Shown: positions 46,138 to 53,487 of the stretch, piece after piece | Position numbering within the stretch: the stretch's first letter is position 1 | How the letters are laid out: every line of letters begins with the position of its first letter | NCBI RefSeq assembly: GCF_030929605.1 | Contig: NZ_JAVFVS010000001.1 | Location: 186,001-250,000 of the forward strand | Reading direction: 5' to 3' | DNA length: 64,000 nt | From: Flavobacterium sp. LHD-80 | GTDB lineage: Bacteria; Bacteroidota; Bacteroidia; Flavobacteriales; Flavobacteriaceae | Made by a program: the position numbers and the translations under genes | The notes under the pieces: model-generated | The model's database searches: none | What the model saw: only the letters and a program-made list of their open reading frames with translations | Told to the model about the DNA's origin: nothing

Positions 46138-46242
46138 GTTTTATTTGAAAGAATTTAAGAAGAAAAAAATGGCCTCATTCTATAAACAAGGCCTAAAAAA
46201 ATAAATCAGAATTATTAGGGAAGTGTTTCTATTCGTTCTAGT

Positions 46243-47373
46243 TTAATTTTGAAACTGCTTTCGAGCATCGGTGGCTAATTTTTCATTTCCGTTCTTTAGA
46301 TAAGCTTTTTCTAAAGAAACATACACATTTTTGCTTTTAGGGTAATATTTTTCAGCCCATTTAAAAAAGGTGATCGCTTGATCTGTTTTTTCAATATCTA
46401 AGCAATAATTTCCCATCCAATCCAGATAATTTTCGCTCGGAACAAAAGTAAAACCCGTTTGTTCAGAAAGTTTTGCATATTGTTTTTCTACTAAAGATGG
46501 ATCTTGAACAGCTTGTTTTACCTGAACTAGATGTTCTTTGAAAATAAATCGCAATCCGTCGTATTCAGCCGGAATCGGAATTGTTCCGTGGTCTTCATTT
46601 TCATAATATTGAAATCCCCAGCGTAGATTTTTTGTTTTTTTGTCGTTCAGCAATTTTTCAAATTTTCTTATTCCACGTGCCATATCGGTGGTTGTGTCTT
46701 GCGGAATATTTATTTTATTGGCCATAGCCACATAAATATTGCGTTGTTCAAAATCTTTTTTATTGAAAATAGAATCAGCTTTTTTGATCATAATTTCGTT
46801 ATCCCACCAAAGACTCGGATCAATAATGATGTAAGAATTGAATAATTTGGTGTGATGCAAAAGAATGTTTGTGGCCGTCAAACCTCCAAAAGAATGTCCG
46901 TTTAATATATTATAACCAGAAGTTCTGTAATTTTTTTCGATATACGGGCGCAGTTCTTTTTCTAAAAAAGTAATAAAGTTTTTATTGCCCCCAGTTTGCT
47001 GAAACATATTTTTCTTTTTGTCAAAAAAAGCTTGTCTGTTTGCTTCAGTAGGTGTCAGATCTCGCGTTCTATTCGTATTGGTAATCCCTACAACAATCAT
47101 TTGTGGTATCATTGCATAAGGACCTTTTGCTAACGATTGCTGTAGTCCTGTAAAAGAATGAAAATTGCTTTCGGCGTCTAATAAATAAACCACTGGATAT
47201 TTTGCTGGAGCAAATTTTGAGGAATTATAATCGGGTGGGAGATAGACCCAGAAACTTCTTTCTTCATTTAAAGCTTTTGAAAATATGCGGTGTTTGCTTC
47301 CAATCGTTATGCTGTCTTGAGAAAAGGAATTGGAAAACCAAAAGAAGAGCAGGAGTAGGAATATCTTTTTCAT
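46243..47373 (-). CDS. Exported esterase of the esterase D / IroE-Fes-like family
   Basis: This 376-residue protein has a signal peptide (ending 'NSFSQ') and an alpha/beta hydrolase domain. The nucleophile Ser is in 'NILNGHSFGGLTATN' near residue 160. 'IIDPSLWWDN' near 190 and the His in 'YENEDHGTIPIP' near 270 are the other active-site parts. A short TPR-like tail ('AITFFKWAEKYYPKSKNVYV') follows. Relatives such as IroE and Fes cleave ester bonds of ferric siderophores. Its ATG overlaps the stop of the PepSY gene (ATGA), so the two are coupled. Acting in the periplasm next to a reductase and a receptor, it probably hydrolyses a siderophore. General esterase activity is the alternative. Confidence 0.8.
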   Translation of the reverse strand: MKKIFLLLLFFWFSNSFSQDSITIGSKHRIFSKALNEERSFWVYLPPDYNSSKFAPAKYPVVYLLDAESNFHSFTGLQQSLAKGPYAMIPQMIVVGITNTNRTRDLTPTEANRQAFFDKKKNMFQQTGGNKNFITFLEKELRPYIEKNYRTSGYNILNGHSFGGLTATNILLHHTKLFNSYIIIDPSLWWDNEIMIKKADSIFNKKDFEQRNIYVAMANKINIPQDTTTDMARGIRKFEKLLNDKKTKNLRWGFQYYENEDHGTIPIPAEYDGLRFIFKEHLVQVKQAVQDPSLVEKQYAKLSEQTGFTFVPSENYLDWMGNYCLDIEKTDQAITFFKWAEKYYPKSKNVYVSLEKAYLKNGNEKLATDARKQFQN

Positions 47374-48545
47374 ATGGAAATAGGTTGTGTTTTTTTCTTT
47401 TTATTTTGACGTCCGTACCAAATTAAGAACCCAGTAACGGGCAGAAACATGCAAATTAGGCCAATAAACAAGGTTAGTGTTTTTCCGATCCATCCGGCCC
47501 AGAAACCTATATGCAGATTCATTGTCGTATCGTCGATATCTAATCCGTTGAGGACTTTTACTGGAATTTCGATTTCTTTCCCTGTGTATCGGTTTATAGA
47601 AAAAGTTTTTCCGTTTTGAACGCCTTTTAGTCCAATATCTTCAGCCGCAACTGCAAACAAACTGGTTATGCTGTCTTTTGCGGGAACCGATAATTTTACT
47701 TGTTCCGCTTCTGGATTTTTTGCAAATAGTTTTTCTACAATTGGATTTAGTGGAGCAAATGTTTTGGTGCTGTCATATTCTGGTTTTAAATCTCTAATAA
47801 CGGCATAGGCGCGTGGCTTTCCATCAAAAATTTTGTGTGTCGCTTTATTTAGAGGTTTATTGACAATAATTAATCCTGTTATGGTAATCAATAAAGCTGG
47901 CAATAAATTGTAAAAACCAGGAACGTTGTGCAAATCATAATTAAGCCTTTTAAAACTAGATTTCCATTTAATGGTAAAACTTTGTGATCTGGTTGATTTG
48001 TTCCACTTTTTTGGCCACCATAAGATAAGTCCGGTAATCAATTCAATTAAAAAGATCCATACCGATATTTCTACAATCAAATTTCCTGCATCACCAAACG
48101 GAATATGACCGCTGTGAATGTGGGCAATCACATAAAAAAAGTCATACGCTTTTCCAGAGGTTAAAACTTTTCCGGTATAGGGATCAATCCAGGAAAACTG
48201 CAAATCTCTTTCTTTTGTTGAAGAAGCCAATTTTATGGTTCTTTCAGGATTTCGATAGGTAATAAAATAACTCGCTTTTCTATCGGGATACTGTTTTTTG
48301 AATGCTTTTAAAAGTTCTTCGGGAGTTAGTTTTTTTTCTTTTACTTCTTTGACATATAAAGAATTGTAGGCAAGACCATCAATAATATTATCACAAAAAA
48401 TAAATAAAACGCCTGTCAACGCAACGATAAAAACAATTATTCCAGACGAAAGTCCAAGCCATAAATGAAGCCAATGATTCAGTTTGCTCCATTTGCTTTT
48501 TGCTTTGCTTTTTTTCTCAGTTCGTTTGATTGGATTGTTTGTCAT
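47370..48545 (-). CDS. PepSY-associated membrane protein, probable ferric-siderophore reductase
   Basis: I use the ATG at 48545 (MTNNPIKRTE, 391 residues). A longer frame would start at a TTG inside a hairpin. Four membrane segments are visible ('GIIVFIVALTGVLFIF', 'SVWIFLIELITGLILWW', 'LLPALLITITGLIIV', 'LTLFIGLICMFLPVTGFL') with PepSY-like periplasmic domains between. His residues in 'WLHLWLGL', 'IAHIHSGH', 'YDLHNVPG' and 'NLHIGFW' are shared with the paralog at 52244-53398. In the related FoxB of Pseudomonas, membrane His residues bind two haems and the protein reduces siderophore-bound iron. The same is inferred here. It is between a TonB receptor and an esterase gene. Confidence 0.83.
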   Translation of the reverse strand: MTNNPIKRTEKKSKAKSKWSKLNHWLHLWLGLSSGIIVFIVALTGVLFIFCDNIIDGLAYNSLYVKEVKEKKLTPEELLKAFKKQYPDRKASYFITYRNPERTIKLASSTKERDLQFSWIDPYTGKVLTSGKAYDFFYVIAHIHSGHIPFGDAGNLIVEISVWIFLIELITGLILWWPKKWNKSTRSQSFTIKWKSSFKRLNYDLHNVPGFYNLLPALLITITGLIIVNKPLNKATHKIFDGKPRAYAVIRDLKPEYDSTKTFAPLNPIVEKLFAKNPEAEQVKLSVPAKDSITSLFAVAAEDIGLKGVQNGKTFSINRYTGKEIEIPVKVLNGLDIDDTTMNLHIGFWAGWIGKTLTLFIGLICMFLPVTGFLIWYGRQNKKKKTQPISI

Positions 48546-48561
48546 AATAAAAAATGATAAA

Positions 48562-48600
48562 ACCAAGCCGGCACCACCATGAAAGATATGCCAGCTTGGT
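48562..48600 (-). terminator. Hairpin between TonB receptor and PepSY gene (attenuator)
   Basis: Arms ACCAAGCCGGCA (48562-48573) and TGCCAGCTTGGT (48589-48600) pair over 12 bp on the minus-strand RNA with one G-U pair. A loose U-rich stretch follows. It would lower, not abolish, transcription into the PepSY and esterase genes. The other TonB-PepSY pair has a hairpin at the same place. Confidence 0.6.
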
Positions 48601-48620
48601 CACAACTAATTAAAATTGTT

Positions 48621-50987
48621 TTAAAATTTAAGCGTGATGTTAGCCACTAATTGTCTTGTAGGCATCATTGTAGACCAATAATCGTTTGTCCAATATTCCT
48701 TATTAGCAATGTTGTTTAATTTTAAACCAAGTCTGAATTTTGATTTTTCATAAAAAACCGTTGCATCCATAACAGTATATCCGTTTACAGTGAAAGTATT
48801 AGCATCGTTGGCAAAACTGTCGCTTTGTGTGTTTCCTCCAAAACCAAAACCAAGACCTTTTACTTTTCCATCTAATATTTTGTAGCTCATCCAAAGATTT
48901 GCCACATTTGCTGGCGCACCATAAGGCGTTTTCCCATTTGCGGCTCCAGAGGTATATTTACTTTCGTTATATCCGTAACCCATAATGACGTGGAAACCTC
49001 TAAATGGATTGGCAATCAAATCAGCTTCAAAACCTTTACTGCTTTGAGTTCCATCCTGAATCTGAAATCCATTGTCATAACGTACTTTGTCTTTTACCTT
49101 AATGTCATAATAGCTTAAAGTACCGTTTAATTTCCCACCTAATATTTCAACTTTTACACCACCTTCCAGCTGATTGGCCTGTTCTGGTTTGAATTCAACA
49201 ATAGCACCTCCAGGAACTTCTCCCGCACCAGTATTGGTAAAGCCATTCATATAATTTCCAAAAACAGAAACTTTGTCTTTTACAATTTGATAAACAACTC
49301 CCATTTTTGGAGAGAAGAAATTTTGATTTTGTTTCGTGATTCGGTCTTCGTTATGATCGTAACGAACACTCGCCATTGCAAGCAAATTATCTGTAAAATT
49401 GATTACATCAGACACATAAGCACTAGTAGTTCTTAAATCTCTATTATTAACCAGCCAAGGCTCTGGCAGATCAGCAAGCATTTTTTTGTATTTTTCCATG
49501 TTGATAGTAGGCGCATCTCCATTGATTGGCGTCAAAGGATTTCCTGCCGCAGCATCATATGAATTGATCATCCATCGTGTATCATTTGTTCCTAAATACA
49601 CATAATCCAGACCAACTAACAAACGGTTTTTTAAACTTCCAATTTTAAAGTTTCCAACGAAATTTTGCTGTAACTGACTCGTTTTGAAAGTACTGTTGAT
49701 TGTCATTAATCGGCGTTGTAAAAGAGGTAATGCTCCAGCAGTTGGATTATTATTCATCAATAAGAATAAATAATTTGCTTTGTTGTCTGTGTAAGCATTA
49801 GAGAAATTGGTTTGAGAAACCCATTTTTCAGACAACTTGTAAGTCGCCCTTGCGTAAACGTTAGTATTTTTTGCTTCCGACTGTAAATCATCTGATGAAT
49901 TTGATTTTTTAAAATCAAAATTTAAATCATTGAAGCTTTTATAATTTGAATTTGCCGGATTGAAATTTCCTAAACCAGTATAACTTGCATTTCGGCTTCC
50001 GCTGTACATTTCGACATCAAAATCAAAAGTAAGTTTGTCATTTGCAATGTACGTGAACGATGGAGCAATAATGAAAGTTTTGCTTTTTCCAAAATCCTGC
50101 CATGTTTTTTGATTGTCCAAAGCAGCGTTAATTCTAAAAAGCATTGTTTTTTCTTCGTTAAGAGGTGTATTAAAATCAATAGTTGTTCTGCTCAAGGCCC
50201 AGCTTCCGGTAGTATAGCTTACTTCACCTTTTGTGATTTCAAAAGGTTTTTTGGTGACTCTATTTACAAGTCCACCATAAGTAGTTAATGTAGAACCAAA
50301 TAAAGTCGCCGATGGTCCTTTGATAACTTCAATGCTTTCTAAATTTACAGGATCGCTCATGGTTACATAATTGGTATTCATTCCGTTACGGATAGAACCC
50401 GCCGCCGAAGCGCCACTGAACCCACGCATTCTGATGCTTAATCCAACTCCTCCTGATCCTACACTTTGCGTCACATTGCTTAAACCTGGAGCAGTAGTCA
50501 AGGCACTTCTAAAATCAGTAGCAATTTGTTCTTGGAAAAGTTCTTTTGGAACAACTGTATAAACTTGTGGATTTTCTAAATTGCTGATAGGTAATCGAGC
50601 AACATATTCACTTTTCTTTTCGGCAAATTTTTTGGCTCCAGAAACTACCACAACTTCCTGAAGTTCTTTCAAAGAAGATTCCAATTGAAAGGTAATATTT
50701 GCGGTTTCGTTAGCAGTTACAGTCACTTGCTGTTTGGCCGGTGTATGTCCCATCATATTGATTTCGATTTGATAGGTTCCTGCTGGAATTTTATGCAAAA
50801 TAAAAATTCCGTTTTCGTCTGTAATTGCCGATTTTTTTAATTCGGTTATTACAACATTTACAGATCCTGCATTTTGGTCATCAGCTGTAAGTACGGTTCC
50901 TTTTATAGAACCTGTATTTTGTTGTGCAAAGGCACTTGTCAGTAAAAAGCACCACAATAAAGTAGTGTAAAAGAGCTTGTTTAACAT
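48621..50987 (-). CDS. TonB-dependent siderophore receptor with CarboxypepD_reg-like N-terminal domain
   Basis: I start at 50987, where a normal signal peptide begins (MLNKLFYTTLLWC, ending 'AFAQQ'). An ATG at 51017 would add ten residues. The product has 788 residues. A carboxypeptidase-regulatory-like domain ('GSIKGTVLTADDQNAGSVN', residues ~25-110) precedes the plug ('NPQVYTVVPKELFQEQ', 'IRMRGFSGASA', 'VIKGPSATLFGSTLTTYGG') and a barrel ending 'QLVANITLKF'. It is a close paralog of the receptor at 53488-55812. It leads an operon with the PepSY protein and the esterase. A tandem 21-bp repeat just upstream of its weak promoter, facing the araC gene, suggests activation by that regulator. Confidence 0.9.
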   Translation of the reverse strand: MLNKLFYTTLLWCFLLTSAFAQQNTGSIKGTVLTADDQNAGSVNVVITELKKSAITDENGIFILHKIPAGTYQIEINMMGHTPAKQQVTVTANETANITFQLESSLKELQEVVVVSGAKKFAEKKSEYVARLPISNLENPQVYTVVPKELFQEQIATDFRSALTTAPGLSNVTQSVGSGGVGLSIRMRGFSGASAAGSIRNGMNTNYVTMSDPVNLESIEVIKGPSATLFGSTLTTYGGLVNRVTKKPFEITKGEVSYTTGSWALSRTTIDFNTPLNEEKTMLFRINAALDNQKTWQDFGKSKTFIIAPSFTYIANDKLTFDFDVEMYSGSRNASYTGLGNFNPANSNYKSFNDLNFDFKKSNSSDDLQSEAKNTNVYARATYKLSEKWVSQTNFSNAYTDNKANYLFLLMNNNPTAGALPLLQRRLMTINSTFKTSQLQQNFVGNFKIGSLKNRLLVGLDYVYLGTNDTRWMINSYDAAAGNPLTPINGDAPTINMEKYKKMLADLPEPWLVNNRDLRTTSAYVSDVINFTDNLLAMASVRYDHNEDRITKQNQNFFSPKMGVVYQIVKDKVSVFGNYMNGFTNTGAGEVPGGAIVEFKPEQANQLEGGVKVEILGGKLNGTLSYYDIKVKDKVRYDNGFQIQDGTQSSKGFEADLIANPFRGFHVIMGYGYNESKYTSGAANGKTPYGAPANVANLWMSYKILDGKVKGLGFGFGGNTQSDSFANDANTFTVNGYTVMDATVFYEKSKFRLGLKLNNIANKEYWTNDYWSTMMPTRQLVANITLKF

Positions 50988-51058
50988 TTTTGTTGGCTTG
51001 GTTTCAATAAAAAACATATTATGTTTATTTAGATTGGTTATAAATTGATAATTTTACG

Positions 51059-51066
51059 CAAAAGTA
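51059..51066 (-). promoter_or_regulatory. -7 element of the TonB-PepSY-esterase operon
   Basis: TACTTTTG on the minus strand fits TAnnTTTG. No TTG lies 17-23 nt upstream; the nearest is 26 nt away, inside the first 21-bp repeat. A poor -33 element is usual for activator-dependent promoters. Confidence 0.5.
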
Positions 51067-51085
51067 AGCGGTTAATAAAAAGCCG

Positions 51086-51127
51086 ATAAACGCAAAACGG
51101 ATTAATATAAACGCAAAAGGGATTAAT
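51086..51127. promoter_or_regulatory. Tandem 21-bp direct repeat, likely AraC-family operator
   Basis: Two abutting 21-bp units (51086-51106 and 51107-51127) share ATAAACGCAAAA, then one variable base, then GGATTAAT; they differ at a single position. A decayed third copy (ACGCAAAA at 51056-51063, GGTTAAT at 51070-51076) lies nearer the gene. A 21-bp period is two DNA turns, as AraC dimers need. The repeats stand 20 bp upstream of the -7 element and about 80 bp from the araC start. Confidence 0.7.
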
Positions 51128-51203
51128 TGAAATTGACTAATAATTAGAAGATTACAAGTGCAGAAAACACTTTATTGCATAACCGTAATTAAAGAAAGAA
51201 CAG

Positions 51204-52208
51204 ATGAAAACAACGATGAGGAGTGATATTTTTAAAAAAGAATTGATAGTAATCAACGACCCGATTCGTTTTAATAAAGAAGATCTTATCGAGAAAAAAA
51301 TCAATTACAATCATAAAGGAATTGTTGGTATTATTACCGACATTATGCTCGATGGCGTTCATGTTGTAGCAAGAGATTTAACGATAGAAAATGAATATTC
51401 TATTGAAGTTGAACATGATTTTTCGTTTATAAAACTCCATATTGAAATGGAAGGCGATAACGAATATTGCCCTGAAAAGAAAGACGAACCCAGTATTTAT
51501 ATTCCGCAAGGGCATTATAACTTTTTTTATATTCCGAAAATTAAAGGCGTTTTAAACTATCGGACGAAAAGAAGAAGAACGTTAGAAATTACTTTTACAG
51601 AAGAATATCTGCAACAGCTTTTTTATCCGAATTTAAAAAATACGATTCCGCTTCTTGCTGAAGCAATTGAAAATGGCAGTTCGTATAAAATGTGGGAGAC
51701 AAGCAAAAGTATTTCGCCTAAATTGAATATTTTGATTGAAGATATTTTGCAGTGTTCCTATTCTGGTGCAATCAAAAAAGCTTTTTTAGAATCTAAAGTT
51801 GTTGAGATTCTTTCGTATTTGTTTACCATTATAAATGAAGAGGAAAATACAAAAACGATTGTAGAGCTGAGCGCTTGCGATTATTTGAAAATTTTAGAAG
51901 TTGAAAATATTCTTAAAACGCAATTCAAAGAAAAACATACTTTGGCAAGTATTGCAGCGCAGGTTGGCTTGAATAATTTTAAAATTAAAAAACATTTTAA
52001 ATTAGTATTCAATACCACTGTATTTAATTATTTGACGCAGGTTCGGATGGAATATGCTAAAAAGCTAATTACCGAAAAAGAGCTCCCAATTTGTGTTGTT
52101 TCAGAAGAATTAGGGTATAAAAATCAGCATCATTTTACGGTTGCTTTTAAGAAAACATTTGGCTATTTGCCAAGCAAGCTTAAAAATCAAAAGGAACTAA
52201 CTTTTTAA
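51204..52208 (+). CDS. AraC-family transcriptional regulator, PchR-like
   Basis: This 334-residue regulator has an N-terminal sensing domain (to about residue 215) and a C-terminal double helix-turn-helix. The first HTH is 'HTLASIAAQVGLNNFKIKKH' and the second is 'PICVVSEELGYKNQHHFTVAF', followed by 'KKTFGYLPSKLK', the AraC signature. The whole is most like PchR and related regulators that sense a ferric siderophore. It is divergent from a TonB receptor operon and convergent with a second TonB-PepSY pair. The tandem repeat upstream (51086-51127) is its likely binding site, and it may also control its own gene. ATG 51216 (residue 5) is a possible alternative start. Confidence 0.87.
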   Translation: MKTTMRSDIFKKELIVINDPIRFNKEDLIEKKINYNHKGIVGIITDIMLDGVHVVARDLTIENEYSIEVEHDFSFIKLHIEMEGDNEYCPEKKDEPSIYIPQGHYNFFYIPKIKGVLNYRTKRRRTLEITFTEEYLQQLFYPNLKNTIPLLAEAIENGSSYKMWETSKSISPKLNILIEDILQCSYSGAIKKAFLESKVVEILSYLFTIINEEENTKTIVELSACDYLKILEVENILKTQFKEKHTLASIAAQVGLNNFKIKKHFKLVFNTTVFNYLTQVRMEYAKKLITEKELPICVVSEELGYKNQHHFTVAFKKTFGYLPSKLKNQKELTF

Positions 52209-52224
52209 GATTAGCTCCTTTTTT
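52189..52224. terminator. Terminator shared by araC and the convergent PepSY gene
   Basis: AAAAGGAACTAA and TTAGCTCCTTTT arms (one mismatch) enclose CTTTTTAAGA and are followed by T. The araC stop codon lies inside the loop. It can serve both strands. Confidence 0.7.
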
Positions 52225-52243
52225 GAAATTTTACTTTTTAATA

Positions 52244-53398
52244 TTAAGATTTTACAATCGCTTTTTTCTTTTTATTATTTCGCCCCCACCAAATCAAGAA
52301 ACCGGTTATAGGCAAACTTGCTGAAACAAGGCTGGCAAAAAAAGCAAGTATTTTTCCCGGAAAACCCAAAATACTTCCTACATGCAAATCGTAATTTATA
52401 AACCGGAATTTTTCGCCATTGTTTTTGTCACTGTAAGTAATAGTTTTAAGATTTTTTCCAGTATATCGATCAAATTGCATGGAAACATCATCGAAACGGC
52501 TTGGATATCGTACAAATGTTTGAAAAGTGGCTAATGAGTCTTCTGCTTTTGGAAGAAATAAATAATAGCTTTTAGCATTAGGATTTGCCTTAATGGTTGT
52601 GGCATAAATTTTATCTGTCGCTGTATTTTGAGTATATTGAGTAGTATCTGAAACTATTTTTTCCTTTTCAAATGTTTTTCCGCCATTAAAAAGCCATTGA
52701 ACACCTTTATCGTAACATTCAAAAGCCCAAACTAATCCTGTAAGTGCAATTATTAAGGCAAAAAACATCATATAATAGCCCAGAATATTGTGCAAATCGT
52801 AATTTTTTCGTTTCCATTGCGTGGTATTTTTCCATCTAAACCAAAAGCGCTGTTTTGCCGCCTGTTTGTTTTTTGGCCACCAAAGTATCAATCCTGTAAT
52901 TAATGAAATGATAAATATAATTGTAGCTGTTCCGACTATTGGGTCGCCAATTTCGCTCCTAAAGCAAAGTGTTTGGTGAAGCATTCGAACAAAAACAAAA
53001 AACTCAAAATTGTAGTTTTCAAGCTTTTTGACGCTTCCAGAATAAGGATCCAAATAAACATACGTGCTTTGATAACGGTTCCAATACCAAATGGCATCTT
53101 TATCTAATTCTTCAAAAAACCAGATAATAGCCGTTCGTTTTTCGTCATTTAGCACCCTGCATCCAGAAAGTGTTTGTTTGGGATTAATCTTGTTTGCTTC
53201 CGTAGCAATCTGAATTAACTGGCTAATGGGGAGTTTTTTATTTTTTACTTGATCAACATAATAATAGTCATGAACAATTGGGCGCAACTCTTCTTCAAAA
53301 ACATACAAACAGCCAGTAATACCAAGTATAATCACAATTAGGCCAGATGACAATCCCAGCCATAAATGCGCTTTTTTTATAAAATTTTTAAATGTCAT
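52244..53398 (-). CDS. PepSY-associated membrane protein, probable ferric-siderophore reductase (paralog)
   Basis: This 384-residue protein has the same plan as the product of 47370-48545: TM1 near 17-34, a PepSY region, TM2 near 158-174, TM3 near 208-225 and a C-terminal TM with 'PITGFLIWWGRNNKKKK'. His11 ('AHLWLGL'), His141 ('MLHQTL'), His203 ('YDLHNILG') and a late His ('YDLHVGSILG') match the His set of its paralog and are candidates for haem ligands, as in FoxB. It probably reduces ferric siderophore iron in the periplasm for uptake across the inner membrane. It is downstream of a TonB receptor gene, with a terminator-like hairpin between. Confidence 0.83.
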   Translation of the reverse strand: MTFKNFIKKAHLWLGLSSGLIVIILGITGCLYVFEEELRPIVHDYYYVDQVKNKKLPISQLIQIATEANKINPKQTLSGCRVLNDEKRTAIIWFFEELDKDAIWYWNRYQSTYVYLDPYSGSVKKLENYNFEFFVFVRMLHQTLCFRSEIGDPIVGTATIIFIISLITGLILWWPKNKQAAKQRFWFRWKNTTQWKRKNYDLHNILGYYMMFFALIIALTGLVWAFECYDKGVQWLFNGGKTFEKEKIVSDTTQYTQNTATDKIYATTIKANPNAKSYYLFLPKAEDSLATFQTFVRYPSRFDDVSMQFDRYTGKNLKTITYSDKNNGEKFRFINYDLHVGSILGFPGKILAFFASLVSASLPITGFLIWWGRNNKKKKAIVKS

Positions 53399-53440
53399 GT
53401 TTTTTGATACTATGGCATAAAGCCATGATTGTTATTAAAA

Positions 53441-53475
53441 AAACACCTCATAACGTTAGTACAGAGGTGTTTTTT
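53441..53475 (-). terminator. Hairpin between the second TonB receptor and its PepSY gene
   Basis: AAAACACCTC and GAGGTGTTTT form a 10-bp stem around ATAACGTTAGTACA, with a T-run on the minus strand. It is a good terminator, so the PepSY gene is expressed by read-through or from a promoter I do not see. Confidence 0.8.
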
Positions 53476-53487
53476 GGAAATTTTGTT

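Noticed and set aside
48546..48566. Longer N terminus of the first PepSY protein
   Set aside because: It begins at a TTG lying in a hairpin arm. ATG 48545 gives a normal start.
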